Part shown: positions 33,276-41,284 of the stretch, in pieces
Layout of the letters: each line of letters begins with the position of its first letter
How positions within the stretch are numbered: position 1 is the first letter of the stretch
Source: Kocuria rosea
Lineage (GTDB): Bacteria; Actinomycetota; Actinomycetes; Actinomycetales; Micrococcaceae
Reading direction: 5' to 3'
NCBI RefSeq assembly: GCF_023715525.1
Contig: NZ_JAMBOG010000003.1
Span: 124,001 to 188,000, forward strand
Length of the DNA: 64,000 nucleotides
Translations under genes and position numbers: made by a program
Notes under the pieces: generated by a model
The model's input: the letters and a program-made list of their open reading frames with translations, nothing else
What the model was told of the DNA's origin: nothing
Databases searched by the model: none

Positions 33276-34283
33276 TCACAGGGGTGCGGTGGAGGCCCGT
33301 TCCACGAGGGAGGTCTGCAGCTGGATGGGATGGGCCCGCCGGGAGGACCCGGTGAGCATGCCCAGCGCCCGCTCCACGGCCATCTCGCCCATGGCCTGCA
33401 GGGGCTGGCGCACGGTGGTCAGCTTCGGCGACGCCCACCGTGCCACGAGGGTGTCGTCGAAGCCCACCACGCTCAGGTCCGCGGGAATCTGCAGGGACGC
33501 CTGCCGCGCCGCCTCGAAGGCCCCGAGGGCGGCCTCGTCGGACGCCGCGAACAGGGCGGTGGGACGCGGCTCGAGGCCCAGCAGGTGCGCGGCGGACCCG
33601 AAGCCGTCCTCGTAGCTGAAGCCGTCCCCCACCACGAGCGCCGGGTCGTAGGCGATGCCAGCGGCCTCCAGGGCGCTGCGGTAGCCCGCGAGCCGCTCGC
33701 CCGCCGGGACGGAGCCCTCCGGCCCGCGCAGGTGCCCGATCCGTCGGTGGCCGAGCCCGATCAGGTGGTTCGTCGCCTCCAGCCCCCCGGCCCAGTTCGT
33801 CGACCCGATGCTGGGCACGGCCGGCGGGAGGCTGTTCACCGGGTCGATCGCGAGCAGCGGCACGCGCGCCCGCGCGGCCGCCGCGATCTGCTCCTCGCCC
33901 AGCGGCGTGGTCACCGCGATGACCGCGGTGGCTCCGTCCCGCCCGCAGTGGGCGAACCACTCCTCCGAGAACGGCGGGACGTCCCCCTTCTCGAGGGCGG
34001 GCAGCGTGTTGAGCAGCAGGTCGGCGCCGGCGCGCCCGCAGGCGTCGACGGCGCCCGCCATGACTTGCAGCGAGTAGTTGCTCTCCAGGGTGTCGAAGAC
34101 CAGCACGATCGCCGAGCGCGGCTGCCTGCTCGCCGCCGCGGTGTAGCCCAGCGCGGCCGCGGCGGCGCGGACCTTCTCCCGGGTGCTCTCGCCCACGTCC
34201 GGACGCCCGTTGAGCACCTTCGAGACGGTCCCCTTGGAGACTCCCGCGTGGACGGCCACCTCGGTCAGCGTCGTCCTCTTCAT
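33276..34283 (-). CDS. LacI family repressor of the xylan operon (BxlR-like)
   Basis: A 335-residue LacI regulator. The N-terminal HTH is TLTEVAVHAGVSKGTVSKVLNGRPDVGESTREKV, and the hinge is ALGYTAAASRQPRSAIVLVF. The sugar-binding domain includes GSTNWAGGLEATNHLIGLGHRRIGHL and DLSVVGFDDTLVARWASPKLTTVRQPLQAMGEMA. It is divergent from the xylo-oligosaccharide ABC operon, as BxlR is from bxlEFGA in Streptomyces. Palindromes in the shared gap (34435-34450 and 34338-34349) are its likely operators, and the second suggests autoregulation. The effector is probably xylobiose or xylose (inferred). Confidence 0.9.
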   Translation of the reverse strand: MKRTTLTEVAVHAGVSKGTVSKVLNGRPDVGESTREKVRAAAAALGYTAAASRQPRSAIVLVFDTLESNYSLQVMAGAVDACGRAGADLLLNTLPALEKGDVPPFSEEWFAHCGRDGATAVIAVTTPLGEEQIAAAARARVPLLAIDPVNSLPPAVPSIGSTNWAGGLEATNHLIGLGHRRIGHLRGPEGSVPAGERLAGYRSALEAAGIAYDPALVVGDGFSYEDGFGSAAHLLGLEPRPTALFAASDEAALGAFEAARQASLQIPADLSVVGFDDTLVARWASPKLTTVRQPLQAMGEMAVERALGMLTGSSRRAHPIQLQTSLVERASTAPL

Positions 34284-34337
34284 GGCATCAGTCTCCTCGT
34301 TCGGGGCCCGGGGGTCTCGTGCCGCCGCGCTGGTGGG

Positions 34338-34349
34338 CGAAACTTTTCG
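34338..34349. promoter_or_regulatory. Second LacI-type operator, near the repressor gene
   Basis: CGAAACTTTTCG matches the CGAAA...TTTCG arms of the main operator with a changed centre. It lies 55 bases upstream of the repressor start codon, on the side expected for autoregulation or looping with the 34435 site. Confidence 0.5.
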
Positions 34350-34386
34350 GCGGACCGATTCCCGTAATCCAGATCACAGAGGACTA

Positions 34387-34416
34387 TTGACGACCGGGGA
34401 AGGCCCCACCTACTCT
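34387..34416 (+). promoter_or_regulatory. Promoter of the xylo-oligosaccharide ABC operon
   Basis: TTGACG (34387-34392) and TACTCT (34411-34416) are spaced by 18 bases. The predicted start site falls about 12 bases before the 16-base operator, so bound repressor would block initiation or early elongation. Confidence 0.55.
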
Positions 34417-34434
34417 GCTTGCAACGAAACATTA

Positions 34435-34450
34435 TTCGAAACGTTTCGAA
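34435..34450 (+). promoter_or_regulatory. Perfect 16-base LacI operator
   Basis: TTCGAAACGTTTCGAA is a perfect palindrome with the GAAACGTTTC core typical of LacI-family sites. It is 36 bases upstream of the binding-protein start. The CGAA...TTCG arms resemble BxlR sites in Streptomyces. Confidence 0.85.
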
Positions 34451-34485
34451 ACTGCAATGCCCCACTCAACGACGAGGACATCGCC

Positions 34486-35832
34486 ATGACGACTTCCCGT
34501 ACCTCTCGCTCCTCCTTCGCCGACGTGGCCCGGACCCCCCTCTCGCGGCGCTCGCTGGGCCGCTTCGCCTTCGTGGGGGCCGCGGCCGTGGCCCTCGCCG
34601 GGTGCGGCGGCGGCGCCCGGCCCGCCGGCGCCGGGGGCACCGGGGCCACCGCGTGGACCCTCACCGGAGGAGCGGAGGACATGTTCCGCGCGTCGTTCCA
34701 GGCGTGGAACGACGCGCACCAGGACGCGCAGATCGCGGCGGAGTACTTCGCCAACGACGCCTTCAAGGAGAAGATCCGCACCAGCGTCGGCTCCGGCAAC
34801 GCTCCCACCCTGATCTACGGCTGGGGCGGCGACGGGCTGAAGGACTACGTGGAGAACGACAACGTGGTCGAGCTCACCGGGAAGGTCCCGCAGATGGAGG
34901 AGCGCGCCCTCGACTCCGTCCTGCAGACCGGCATGGTCGGCGGGAAGCTCTACGCCGTCCCGAACAACAACACCCAGCCGGTCATCCTCTACTACAACAC
35001 CAAGCTCTTCGAGGAGCAGGGCGTCGAGCCCCCCGCCACCTGGGACGAGCTGATGGACGCGGTGCAGAAGTTCAAGGCCGCGGGGATCACCCCGATCTCC
35101 GTGGCCGGCGCCAGCCAGTGGCCGTACCTGATGTGGATCCAGTACCTGACCGACCGGATCGGCGGCCCGGAGGCGTTCCAGGCGGTCGTGGACGGCAAGC
35201 CGGACGCGTGGTCGAACCCCGCGATCAAGGAGGCCCTGGAGAGGATCCAGGAGCTCGTCGCGGCCGGCGGCTTCGGCGAGGCCTACGGCTCGGTGGTGGC
35301 CGACGCGAGCGCCGACGTCGCCCTCGTGCACACCGACCAGGCGGCCATGATGCTGCACGGCAGCTGGGTGTACACCAGCTTCCTCACCGACGCCCCCGAG
35401 TGGACCGCCGAGGGCAACCTCGGCTACGCCGCGTTCCCGAGGGTCGAGGGCGGGAAGGGCGACCCGAAGAACATCGTGGGCAACCCGGCGAACTTCTGGG
35501 CCGTGTCCGCCGACGCGAGCCAGGAGCAGCAGGACATCGCGTTCCGCTACCTCAACGAGATGAACCTCGACGACACGGCCGTCGACACCCTCTTCGGCGC
35601 CGGGCTCATCCCCGCGGTCGACGGGGTCGAGGACCGGATCGCCGCGACGGAGCACCCCGAGTACCTCCGGTTCGCCTACTCGATGGTCCAGGACGCCCCG
35701 CACTTCCAGCTCTCCTGGGACCAGGCGCTGCCCGCCGAGCAGGCGCAGGCGCTCCTGACCAACCTCAGCCAGGTGTTCCAGCGGGAGAAGACCCCGGCCG
35801 AGTTCCAGTCCGCGATGAACGGGACGCTGTGA
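34486..35832 (+). CDS. Xylo-oligosaccharide-binding lipoprotein (BxlE-like)
   Basis: A 448-residue cluster-B extracellular sugar-binding protein. An Arg-Arg leader (RRSLGRFAFVGAAAVALAGC) ends in lipobox LAGC, with Cys about residue 36; the RRS-x-G-R-F pattern could be Tat- or Sec-directed. The body has TLIYGWGGDGLKDYV, VPNNNTQPVILYYNTKLFEEQGVEPPATWDELM and MMLHGSWVYTSF, typical of family 1 binding proteins. Context with GH3 and GH10 enzymes and xylose genes points to xylobiose/xylotriose. The next gene begins within its stop codon (TGATG). Confidence 0.88.
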   Translation: MTTSRTSRSSFADVARTPLSRRSLGRFAFVGAAAVALAGCGGGARPAGAGGTGATAWTLTGGAEDMFRASFQAWNDAHQDAQIAAEYFANDAFKEKIRTSVGSGNAPTLIYGWGGDGLKDYVENDNVVELTGKVPQMEERALDSVLQTGMVGGKLYAVPNNNTQPVILYYNTKLFEEQGVEPPATWDELMDAVQKFKAAGITPISVAGASQWPYLMWIQYLTDRIGGPEAFQAVVDGKPDAWSNPAIKEALERIQELVAAGGFGEAYGSVVADASADVALVHTDQAAMMLHGSWVYTSFLTDAPEWTAEGNLGYAAFPRVEGGKGDPKNIVGNPANFWAVSADASQEQQDIAFRYLNEMNLDDTAVDTLFGAGLIPAVDGVEDRIAATEHPEYLRFAYSMVQDAPHFQLSWDQALPAEQAQALLTNLSQVFQREKTPAEFQSAMNGTL

Positions 35833-36737
35833 TGCTGATGCGGGCACCGGCCAGGCGGGCGTCCCGGACGGGGGCGCGGCCCAGTGGCTGGCTCCTCGCC
35901 CCGGCCCTCGTCTTCTTCGGCCTGTTCTCCCTCGGGCCGCTGCTGGGGGTGTTCGTCCTGTCCTTCATGCAGTGGGACGGGCTGGGCACCCCTGCGTGGA
36001 CGGGGCTCGACAACTGGGCGGCGGTCTTCGACGACCCCGTCTCCCGCGACGCCATGTGGCTGACGCTGAAGATGACGCTGCTCAGCTACGCGGTGCAGTT
36101 CCCGCTGAGCCTCCTGCTGGGCGTGTTCATGGCCGGGCGCCAGCGGTACCGCGAGTTTCTCTCGGTGCTGTACTTCCTGCCCATGCTCTTCTCGGCCGCA
36201 GCGATCGGCATCGCCTTCAAGGCCCTGCTCGACCCCAACTTCGGGCTGTCGAAGGCGTTCGACGCCGCGTTCCTGCGGCAGGACTGGCTGGGGTCCCCGG
36301 ACCTCGCCTTCTACGTGGCCGTGTTCGTCATCTCCTGGTCCTTCATCCCGTTCCACTCCCTCCTCTACCAGGCCGGGGTGCGGCAGATCCCGCAGACGAT
36401 GTACGAGGCGGCGACGCTCGACGGGGCCGGGACGGTGCGGCAGTTCTTCTCCATCACGCTCCCGCAGCTGAAGTACACGGTCGTGACGTCGTCGACCCTG
36501 ATGCTGGTGGGCTCCCTGACCTACTTCGACCTGGTCTTCAGCCTCACCGGCGGAGGACCCGGCACGGCGACGCGGATCCTGCCGCTGGACATGTACCTCA
36601 CCGGATTCCGCAGCAACCAGATGGGCGAGGCCAGCGCGCTCGCGGTGATCCTCGTCGTCGTCGGCCTCGCCCTGTCCCTCGGTCTCCAGAAGCTCTCCGG
36701 CGCCGACCGGATGGAGAGCCAGGCGGAAGGTGCCTAG
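35832..36737 (+). CDS. Sugar ABC permease, MalF type (BxlF-like)
   Basis: A 301-residue permease with six membrane helices. The EAA coupling loop is EAATLDGAGTVRQFFSITLPQL. Other marks are WLLAPALVFFGLFSLGPLLGVFVLSFMQWDG and SLTGGGPGTATRILPLDMYLTGF. The ATG at 35832 overlaps the previous stop by one base; a GTG one codon earlier is possible. It pairs with the next permease. No ATPase is encoded in this operon, so the complex probably uses a shared MsiK-type ATPase encoded elsewhere, as in Streptomyces. Confidence 0.9.
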   Translation: MLMRAPARRASRTGARPSGWLLAPALVFFGLFSLGPLLGVFVLSFMQWDGLGTPAWTGLDNWAAVFDDPVSRDAMWLTLKMTLLSYAVQFPLSLLLGVFMAGRQRYREFLSVLYFLPMLFSAAAIGIAFKALLDPNFGLSKAFDAAFLRQDWLGSPDLAFYVAVFVISWSFIPFHSLLYQAGVRQIPQTMYEAATLDGAGTVRQFFSITLPQLKYTVVTSSTLMLVGSLTYFDLVFSLTGGGPGTATRILPLDMYLTGFRSNQMGEASALAVILVVVGLALSLGLQKLSGADRMESQAEGA

Positions 36738-36741
36738 TCCC

Positions 36742-37566
36742 ATGACCTCACGTCTCACCACCCGCAACATCCCGGCGGCGGTCGGCGGGTGGCTGTGGCT
36801 GGCCGCCATCATCGTGCCGATCTACTACATGGTCATCACGAGCACGAAGCCGCGCTCCGACTACTACTCCACGAACCCCCTGGTGCCCTCGGCCCCGACC
36901 TTCGCGCCGTACGCCGCGGTGCTGGAGAACGACTTCGTCCGGTACTTCACGAACAGCCTGGTCGTGGTGGTGTGCACCGTGGCCGGCATCGTGTTCCTGT
37001 CCCTGCTCGCGTCCTACGTGATCGTGCGCAGCCGCTCAGCGGTGGCGGTGCTCTCCAACCGGCTGTTCCTGCTGGGCATCGCCATCCCGATCCAGGCCAC
37101 GATCATCCCGATCTACCTGATCATCATCCAGCTGGGGCTCTACGACACCCTCGCGGCACTCGTGCTGCCGGGCATCGCCTCGGGGATCCCGATCACCGTC
37201 CTGATCCTCACGAACTTCATGCGCGACGTCCCCAACGAGCTCTACGAGTCGATGACCCTCGACGGCGCCGGGCACTGGAAGATCTTCCGCTCCCTCGTCC
37301 TGCCGCTCAGCATGCCCGCCGTCACCACGGTGGCGGTCTACAACGCGCTCAACAGCTGGAACAACTTCCTGTTCCCGCTGATCCTCACCCAGAGCGCCGA
37401 CCGCCGCACGCTGCCCCTGTCCCTGTGGACCTACCAGGGGGAGTTCCAGGCGGACATCCCCGCGGTGCTCGCCGCCGTCGTCCTCTCGGCGGTGCCCATC
37501 CTCGTCCTCTACGTCTTCGGGCGGCGCCAGCTCGTCGCCGGCCTCACCGCCGGCTTCGGCAAGTGA
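36742..37566 (+). CDS. Sugar ABC permease, MalG type (BxlG-like)
   Basis: A 274-residue six-helix permease. Its marks are WLWLAAIIVPIYYMVITSTKP, IPIQATIIPIYLIIIQLGLYDTLAALVLPGIA, the EAA loop ESMTLDGAGHWKIFRSLVLPL and LNSWNNFLFPLILT. The ATG at 36742 is preferred over the GTG at 36730, because GGAAGG abuts the GTG but is 11 bases from the ATG. It completes the import pore for xylo-oligosaccharides. Confidence 0.9.
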   Translation: MTSRLTTRNIPAAVGGWLWLAAIIVPIYYMVITSTKPRSDYYSTNPLVPSAPTFAPYAAVLENDFVRYFTNSLVVVVCTVAGIVFLSLLASYVIVRSRSAVAVLSNRLFLLGIAIPIQATIIPIYLIIIQLGLYDTLAALVLPGIASGIPITVLILTNFMRDVPNELYESMTLDGAGHWKIFRSLVLPLSMPAVTTVAVYNALNSWNNFLFPLILTQSADRRTLPLSLWTYQGEFQADIPAVLAAVVLSAVPILVLYVFGRRQLVAGLTAGFGK

Positions 37567-37594
37567 CCGTCCCGCCCCTCCACGAAAGAAGCCC

Positions 37595-39946
37595 ATGACA
37601 GACCGACCCGTGACCCAGCCCTGGAACGACCCCTCCCGCCCGGTCGCCGAACGCGTCGACGCCCTCCTGCAGGAGCTCACCCTCGAGGAGAAGGCCGGCC
37701 AGCTCGGCAGCTACTGGCTGCGCCCGGACCCCGAGGACGCGGCCCCCGGCGCCGCCCCGATGGAGGCCGCCTTCGCCGGGGACCGCTCCACCTTCGAGGC
37801 CGCCATCGCCCACGGCCTCGGCCACATCACCCGGGCCTTCGGCAGCGCGCCAGTCTCCTCCGCCGAGGGCGTCGAGCACCTGCGCACCCTGCAGGGCCAG
37901 GTCGTGGCCACCTCCCGGCTCGGGATCCCCGCGATCGCCCACGAGGAGTGCCTCACCGGGTTCACCACCCTCGGCGCCACGTGCTACCCCGCCGCCATCG
38001 CGTGGGGCGCGGCCTTCGACCCCGCGCTCGTCCGGGAGATGGCCCGGCGCATCGGCACCGACATGCAGGCCGTCGGCGTCCACCTCGGCCTCTCCCCCGT
38101 GCTCGACGTGGTGCGCGACTACCGGTGGGGCCGCGTGGAGGAGACCGTGGGCGAGGACCCCTACCTCGTCGGCTCCGTGACCACCGAGTACGTCCGCGGC
38201 CTCCAGGAGGCGGGCGTCGTCGCGACCCTCAAGCACTTCGCCGGCTACTCGGCCTCCCGCGCCGGGCGCAACCACGCCCCCGTCTCGATCGGCCCCCGCG
38301 AGTTCCGCGACGTCGTGCTCGTCCCCTTCGAGATGGCCGTGAAGCTCGGGCGGGTCGGCGCGGTCATGAACTCCTACGCCGACGTCGACGGCGTGCCCCC
38401 CGCGGCCGACCCCGAGCTGCTCACCGGGCTGCTGCGGGAGAGGTGGGGCTTCGAGGGCACGGTCGTCTCCGACTACTGGGCCGTGAGCTTCCTGGAGTCG
38501 ATGCACCGTGTGGCCGGGAGCGCCCGGGAGGCCGGAATCCGCTCGCTGGCCGCCGGGATGGACGTCGAGCTGCCGGAGACCGGGTGCTTCGCCGACCTCG
38601 CCGCCGCGGTGCGCGCGGGAGAGCTCGAGGAGTCCGTGCTGGACCGCGCCGTGCGCCGGGTGCTCACCCAGAAGGTCGAGCTGGGCCTGCTGGACGAGGG
38701 CTTCGACCCCGCCGTCGCGGGCGAGGCCGTCGACCTCGACTCCCCGGCCAACCGCGCGCTGGCCCGGCGGATGGCCGAGGAGTCGGTCGTGCTGCTGAAG
38801 AACGAGGGCGTCCTGCCGCTGGCCGGACCGCGCCGCGTCGCCGTGATCGGCCCGAGCGCCGCCCAGCCCCGGTCCTTCCTGGGCTGCTACAGCTTCACCA
38901 ACCACGTCCTGTCCCGCTTCGGCGAGGGCGGCACCGGCATCGAGATCACCTCCGTGGTCGACGCGCTCGCCGAGGAGTTCGCCGGGCAGGACGTCGAGCT
39001 GCGCCACTCCCGCGGCGTCGACTTCACCGACCCGGACGTCAGCGGCATCGCGGAGGCCGTCGCGGCCGCCGAGGCCGCCGACGTCGCGGTCGTGACCGTC
39101 GGCGACCTCGCCGGGCTGTTCGGCACCGGGACCTCCGGGGAGGGCTGCGACGTCGTCGACCTGTCCCTGCCGGGCCGGCAGGCCGAGCTGGTCGAGGCGG
39201 TGCTGGCCACCGGCACCCCGGTCGTGCTCGTGCTGATCACGGGCCGCCCGTACAGCATCGGCGCGTTCGACGACCGCTGCGCCGCCGTGGTGCAGGCGTT
39301 CATGCCCGGCGAGGAGGGCGGTCACGCCGTGGCCGGGGTGCTCTCGGGCCGGGTCAACCCCTCGGGCCGGCTGCCCGTCGGGATCCCCCGCCACGTCGGG
39401 GGCCAACCGGGGACTTACCTGGCCCCGCCGCTGGGCGGCTGGTCGGAGGGCGTGTCCAACCTCGACCCCCGGCCCCTGTACCCCTTCGGCCACGGCATCG
39501 GCTACTCGCGCTTCGCATACGCCGACCTGGAGCTCTCCGCGACGGAGATCGCCACCGACGGCGAGGTCGAGGTCGCCGTGACCGTCACCAACACCTCCGG
39601 CCGGGCCGGCCAGGAGGTCGTCCAGCTCTACCTGTCCGATCCGGTGGCGCAGGTGGTGCGGCCGGTGAAGTTCCTCACCGGCTTCGCCAAGATCGTCCTC
39701 GACCCGGGCGCGAGCGCCCGGGTGGCGTTCACCGTCCACGCCGAGCGCGCCGCGTTCACCGGCCGGGACATGCGGCGGGTCGTCGAGCCCGGCGAGATCG
39801 TCGTGCGCGTGGGCTCCTCCAGCGAGGACCTGCCCCTGGAGGCCTCCTTCGCCATCACCGGCGAGGTGCGCGACGTCGAGGACGTCGAGCGCGTCCTCAC
39901 CACGCCGGTCTCCACCGCCCTCACCGCCCCGGTCGGGACGGCCTGA
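37595..39946 (+). CDS. GH3 beta-xylosidase/beta-glucosidase (BxlA-like)
   Basis: A 783-residue cytoplasmic family 3 glycoside hydrolase. The (beta/alpha)8 domain has KHFAGYSASRAGRNHAPV (substrate-binding Lys-His) and TVVSDYWAV, with the nucleophile Asp at about residue 293. The alpha/beta sandwich domain includes ESVVLLKNEGVLPLAGPRRVAVIGPSA. A fibronectin III-like domain closes the chain (VTVTNTSGRAGQEVVQLYLSDP). There is no signal peptide, so it acts on imported oligosaccharides. Given the xylose isomerase/kinase genes nearby, xylobiose is the likely substrate, though GH3 specificity cannot be fixed by eye. It is the last gene of the ABC operon. Confidence 0.9.
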   Translation: MTDRPVTQPWNDPSRPVAERVDALLQELTLEEKAGQLGSYWLRPDPEDAAPGAAPMEAAFAGDRSTFEAAIAHGLGHITRAFGSAPVSSAEGVEHLRTLQGQVVATSRLGIPAIAHEECLTGFTTLGATCYPAAIAWGAAFDPALVREMARRIGTDMQAVGVHLGLSPVLDVVRDYRWGRVEETVGEDPYLVGSVTTEYVRGLQEAGVVATLKHFAGYSASRAGRNHAPVSIGPREFRDVVLVPFEMAVKLGRVGAVMNSYADVDGVPPAADPELLTGLLRERWGFEGTVVSDYWAVSFLESMHRVAGSAREAGIRSLAAGMDVELPETGCFADLAAAVRAGELEESVLDRAVRRVLTQKVELGLLDEGFDPAVAGEAVDLDSPANRALARRMAEESVVLLKNEGVLPLAGPRRVAVIGPSAAQPRSFLGCYSFTNHVLSRFGEGGTGIEITSVVDALAEEFAGQDVELRHSRGVDFTDPDVSGIAEAVAAAEAADVAVVTVGDLAGLFGTGTSGEGCDVVDLSLPGRQAELVEAVLATGTPVVLVLITGRPYSIGAFDDRCAAVVQAFMPGEEGGHAVAGVLSGRVNPSGRLPVGIPRHVGGQPGTYLAPPLGGWSEGVSNLDPRPLYPFGHGIGYSRFAYADLELSATEIATDGEVEVAVTVTNTSGRAGQEVVQLYLSDPVAQVVRPVKFLTGFAKIVLDPGASARVAFTVHAERAAFTGRDMRRVVEPGEIVVRVGSSSEDLPLEASFAITGEVRDVEDVERVLTTPVSTALTAPVGTA

Positions 39947-39964
39947 GCACCCCGGTTCCCCCAT

Positions 39965-39991
39965 CCCCTCGTTCCCCTCGTTCCCCTCGTT
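39965..39991 (+). repeat. Three tandem CCCCTCGTT units before xylanase gene
   Basis: Three exact 9-base copies start at 39965, 39974 and 39983, in the 85-base leader between the beta-xylosidase stop and the xylanase start. The pyrimidine-rich strand is the coding strand. Confidence 0.8.
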
Positions 39992-40031
39992 CTCCCCGCA
40001 CCATCCCCTCCCCCACAGAACGGACCCCGAG

Positions 40032-41204
40032 ATGACCACGCGAACAGCCCTCCTGCGCACCGGCGCCGCCACGGCCCTCGCCGCCCTGTCCCTCACCGCG
40101 CTCCCCCAGGCCGCGGTGGCCGACCCCGGCACCACGCCCCCCGGCCTGGCGAAGCAGGACACCCTGCGCTGGAACGCCCCGAAGGACTTCTACATCGGCA
40201 GTGCCGTGGCGGGCGGCGGCCACCACACGACGGCCGACTACCCCGAGCCGTTCCCGTCCGACCCGCGGTACCGCTCCGTCCTGGCCGCCGAGTTCAGCTC
40301 CCTCACCCCCGAGAACCAGATGAAGTGGGAGTTCGTCCACCCCGAGCCGGGCGTCTACGACTTCGGCCCCGCCGACGACATCGTCGACTTCGCCGAGGCC
40401 AACGGGCAGGTCGTGCGCGGGCACACCCTGTTCTGGCACAGCCAGAACCCCGACTGGCTCGAGAGCGGCGACTACACCCCGGAGGAGCTGCGCGCCATCC
40501 TCAAAGACCACGTGCAGACCGTGGTCGGCCGCTACGCGGGCCGCATCCAGCAGTGGGAGGTCGCCAACGAGATCTTCGACGACAGCGGACAGCTGCGCAC
40601 GCAGGACAACATCTGGCTGCGGGAGCTGGGCCCGTCGATCATCGGGGACGTCTTCCGCTGGGCGCACGAGGCGGACCCGGAGGCCAAGCTGTTCTTCAAC
40701 GACTACAACGTCGAGGGGACCAACGCGAAGGCCGACGCCTACTACGCCCTGATCCAGGACCTGCTCGCCCAGGGCGTGCCCGTCCACGGCTTCGGCATGC
40801 AGACCCACCTCGGCCTGCAGTACGGCTTCGACGGGCGGATGCAGGCCAACCTGCAGCGCTTCGACGACCTCGGGCTGGAGACGGCCGTCACGGAGATGGA
40901 CGTCCGCGGCCCGGTCGGGGCGGACGACCGGATGAGCGAGGAGCTGCGGCAGAAACAGGCGGAGTGGTTCCGCAGCGCGCTCAGCGCGTGCCTGGCCGTG
41001 GAGGACTGCAACTCCTTCACCGTGTGGGGCGCCCTGGACGAGCACTCCTGGGTGCCGAACACCTTCCCCGGCTACGGCGACGCCCTGACCATGGAGGGCG
41101 ACTACGAGCGCAAGCCCGCCTACTACGCCCTGCAGCGCACGCTGGCCGAGGCCAGCCCCGGTGGCGCGGCGCGCCTGGCGCACCACCCGGCGCTCCGGAA
41201 ATGA
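40032..41204 (+). CDS. Secreted endo-1,4-beta-xylanase, GH10
   Basis: A 390-residue secreted GH10 enzyme that cuts the xylan backbone outside the cell. The signal peptide (TALLRTGAATALAALSLTALPQAAVA) is cleaved near residue 30. The TIM barrel shows ENQMKWEFVHPEPG, VVRGHTLFWHSQNPDW, QQWEVANEIFD (acid/base Glu about 180), GFGMQTHLGL, TEMDVR (nucleophile Glu about 288) and FTVWGALDEHSWVP. It has no carbohydrate-binding module, so it is a single-domain enzyme. Its products would be taken up by the adjacent ABC importer and trimmed by the GH3 enzyme. A nine-base repeat lies in its leader and a strong terminator follows. Confidence 0.95.
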   Translation: MTTRTALLRTGAATALAALSLTALPQAAVADPGTTPPGLAKQDTLRWNAPKDFYIGSAVAGGGHHTTADYPEPFPSDPRYRSVLAAEFSSLTPENQMKWEFVHPEPGVYDFGPADDIVDFAEANGQVVRGHTLFWHSQNPDWLESGDYTPEELRAILKDHVQTVVGRYAGRIQQWEVANEIFDDSGQLRTQDNIWLRELGPSIIGDVFRWAHEADPEAKLFFNDYNVEGTNAKADAYYALIQDLLAQGVPVHGFGMQTHLGLQYGFDGRMQANLQRFDDLGLETAVTEMDVRGPVGADDRMSEELRQKQAEWFRSALSACLAVEDCNSFTVWGALDEHSWVPNTFPGYGDALTMEGDYERKPAYYALQRTLAEASPGGAARLAHHPALRK

Positions 41205-41207
41205 CCC

Positions 41208-41279
41208 GTGCCGTCCGGCACCGCCCGGACGGCACGGCGACGGGGCCCGCTCGCACCGAGCGGGCCCCGTCGCCGTGCC
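41208..41279. terminator. Overlapping strong hairpins after the xylanase gene
   Basis: Bases 41231-41252 pair perfectly (22 bp) with 41258-41279 around GCACC. An 11-bp hairpin (41208-41218 with 41225-41235) shares bases 41231-41235 with the larger stem, so only one can form completely. It lies between the convergent xylanase and ROK genes and ends six bases from the ROK stop codon, so it can serve both strands. Confidence 0.85.
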
Positions 41280-41284
41280 CGGCC

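Noticed and set aside
37544-40162. 872-residue leftward open frame opposite the GH3 gene
   Set aside because: It is a mirror of the GC-rich GH3 coding strand with Val/Gly/Asp/His-rich low-complexity sequence and no family motif.
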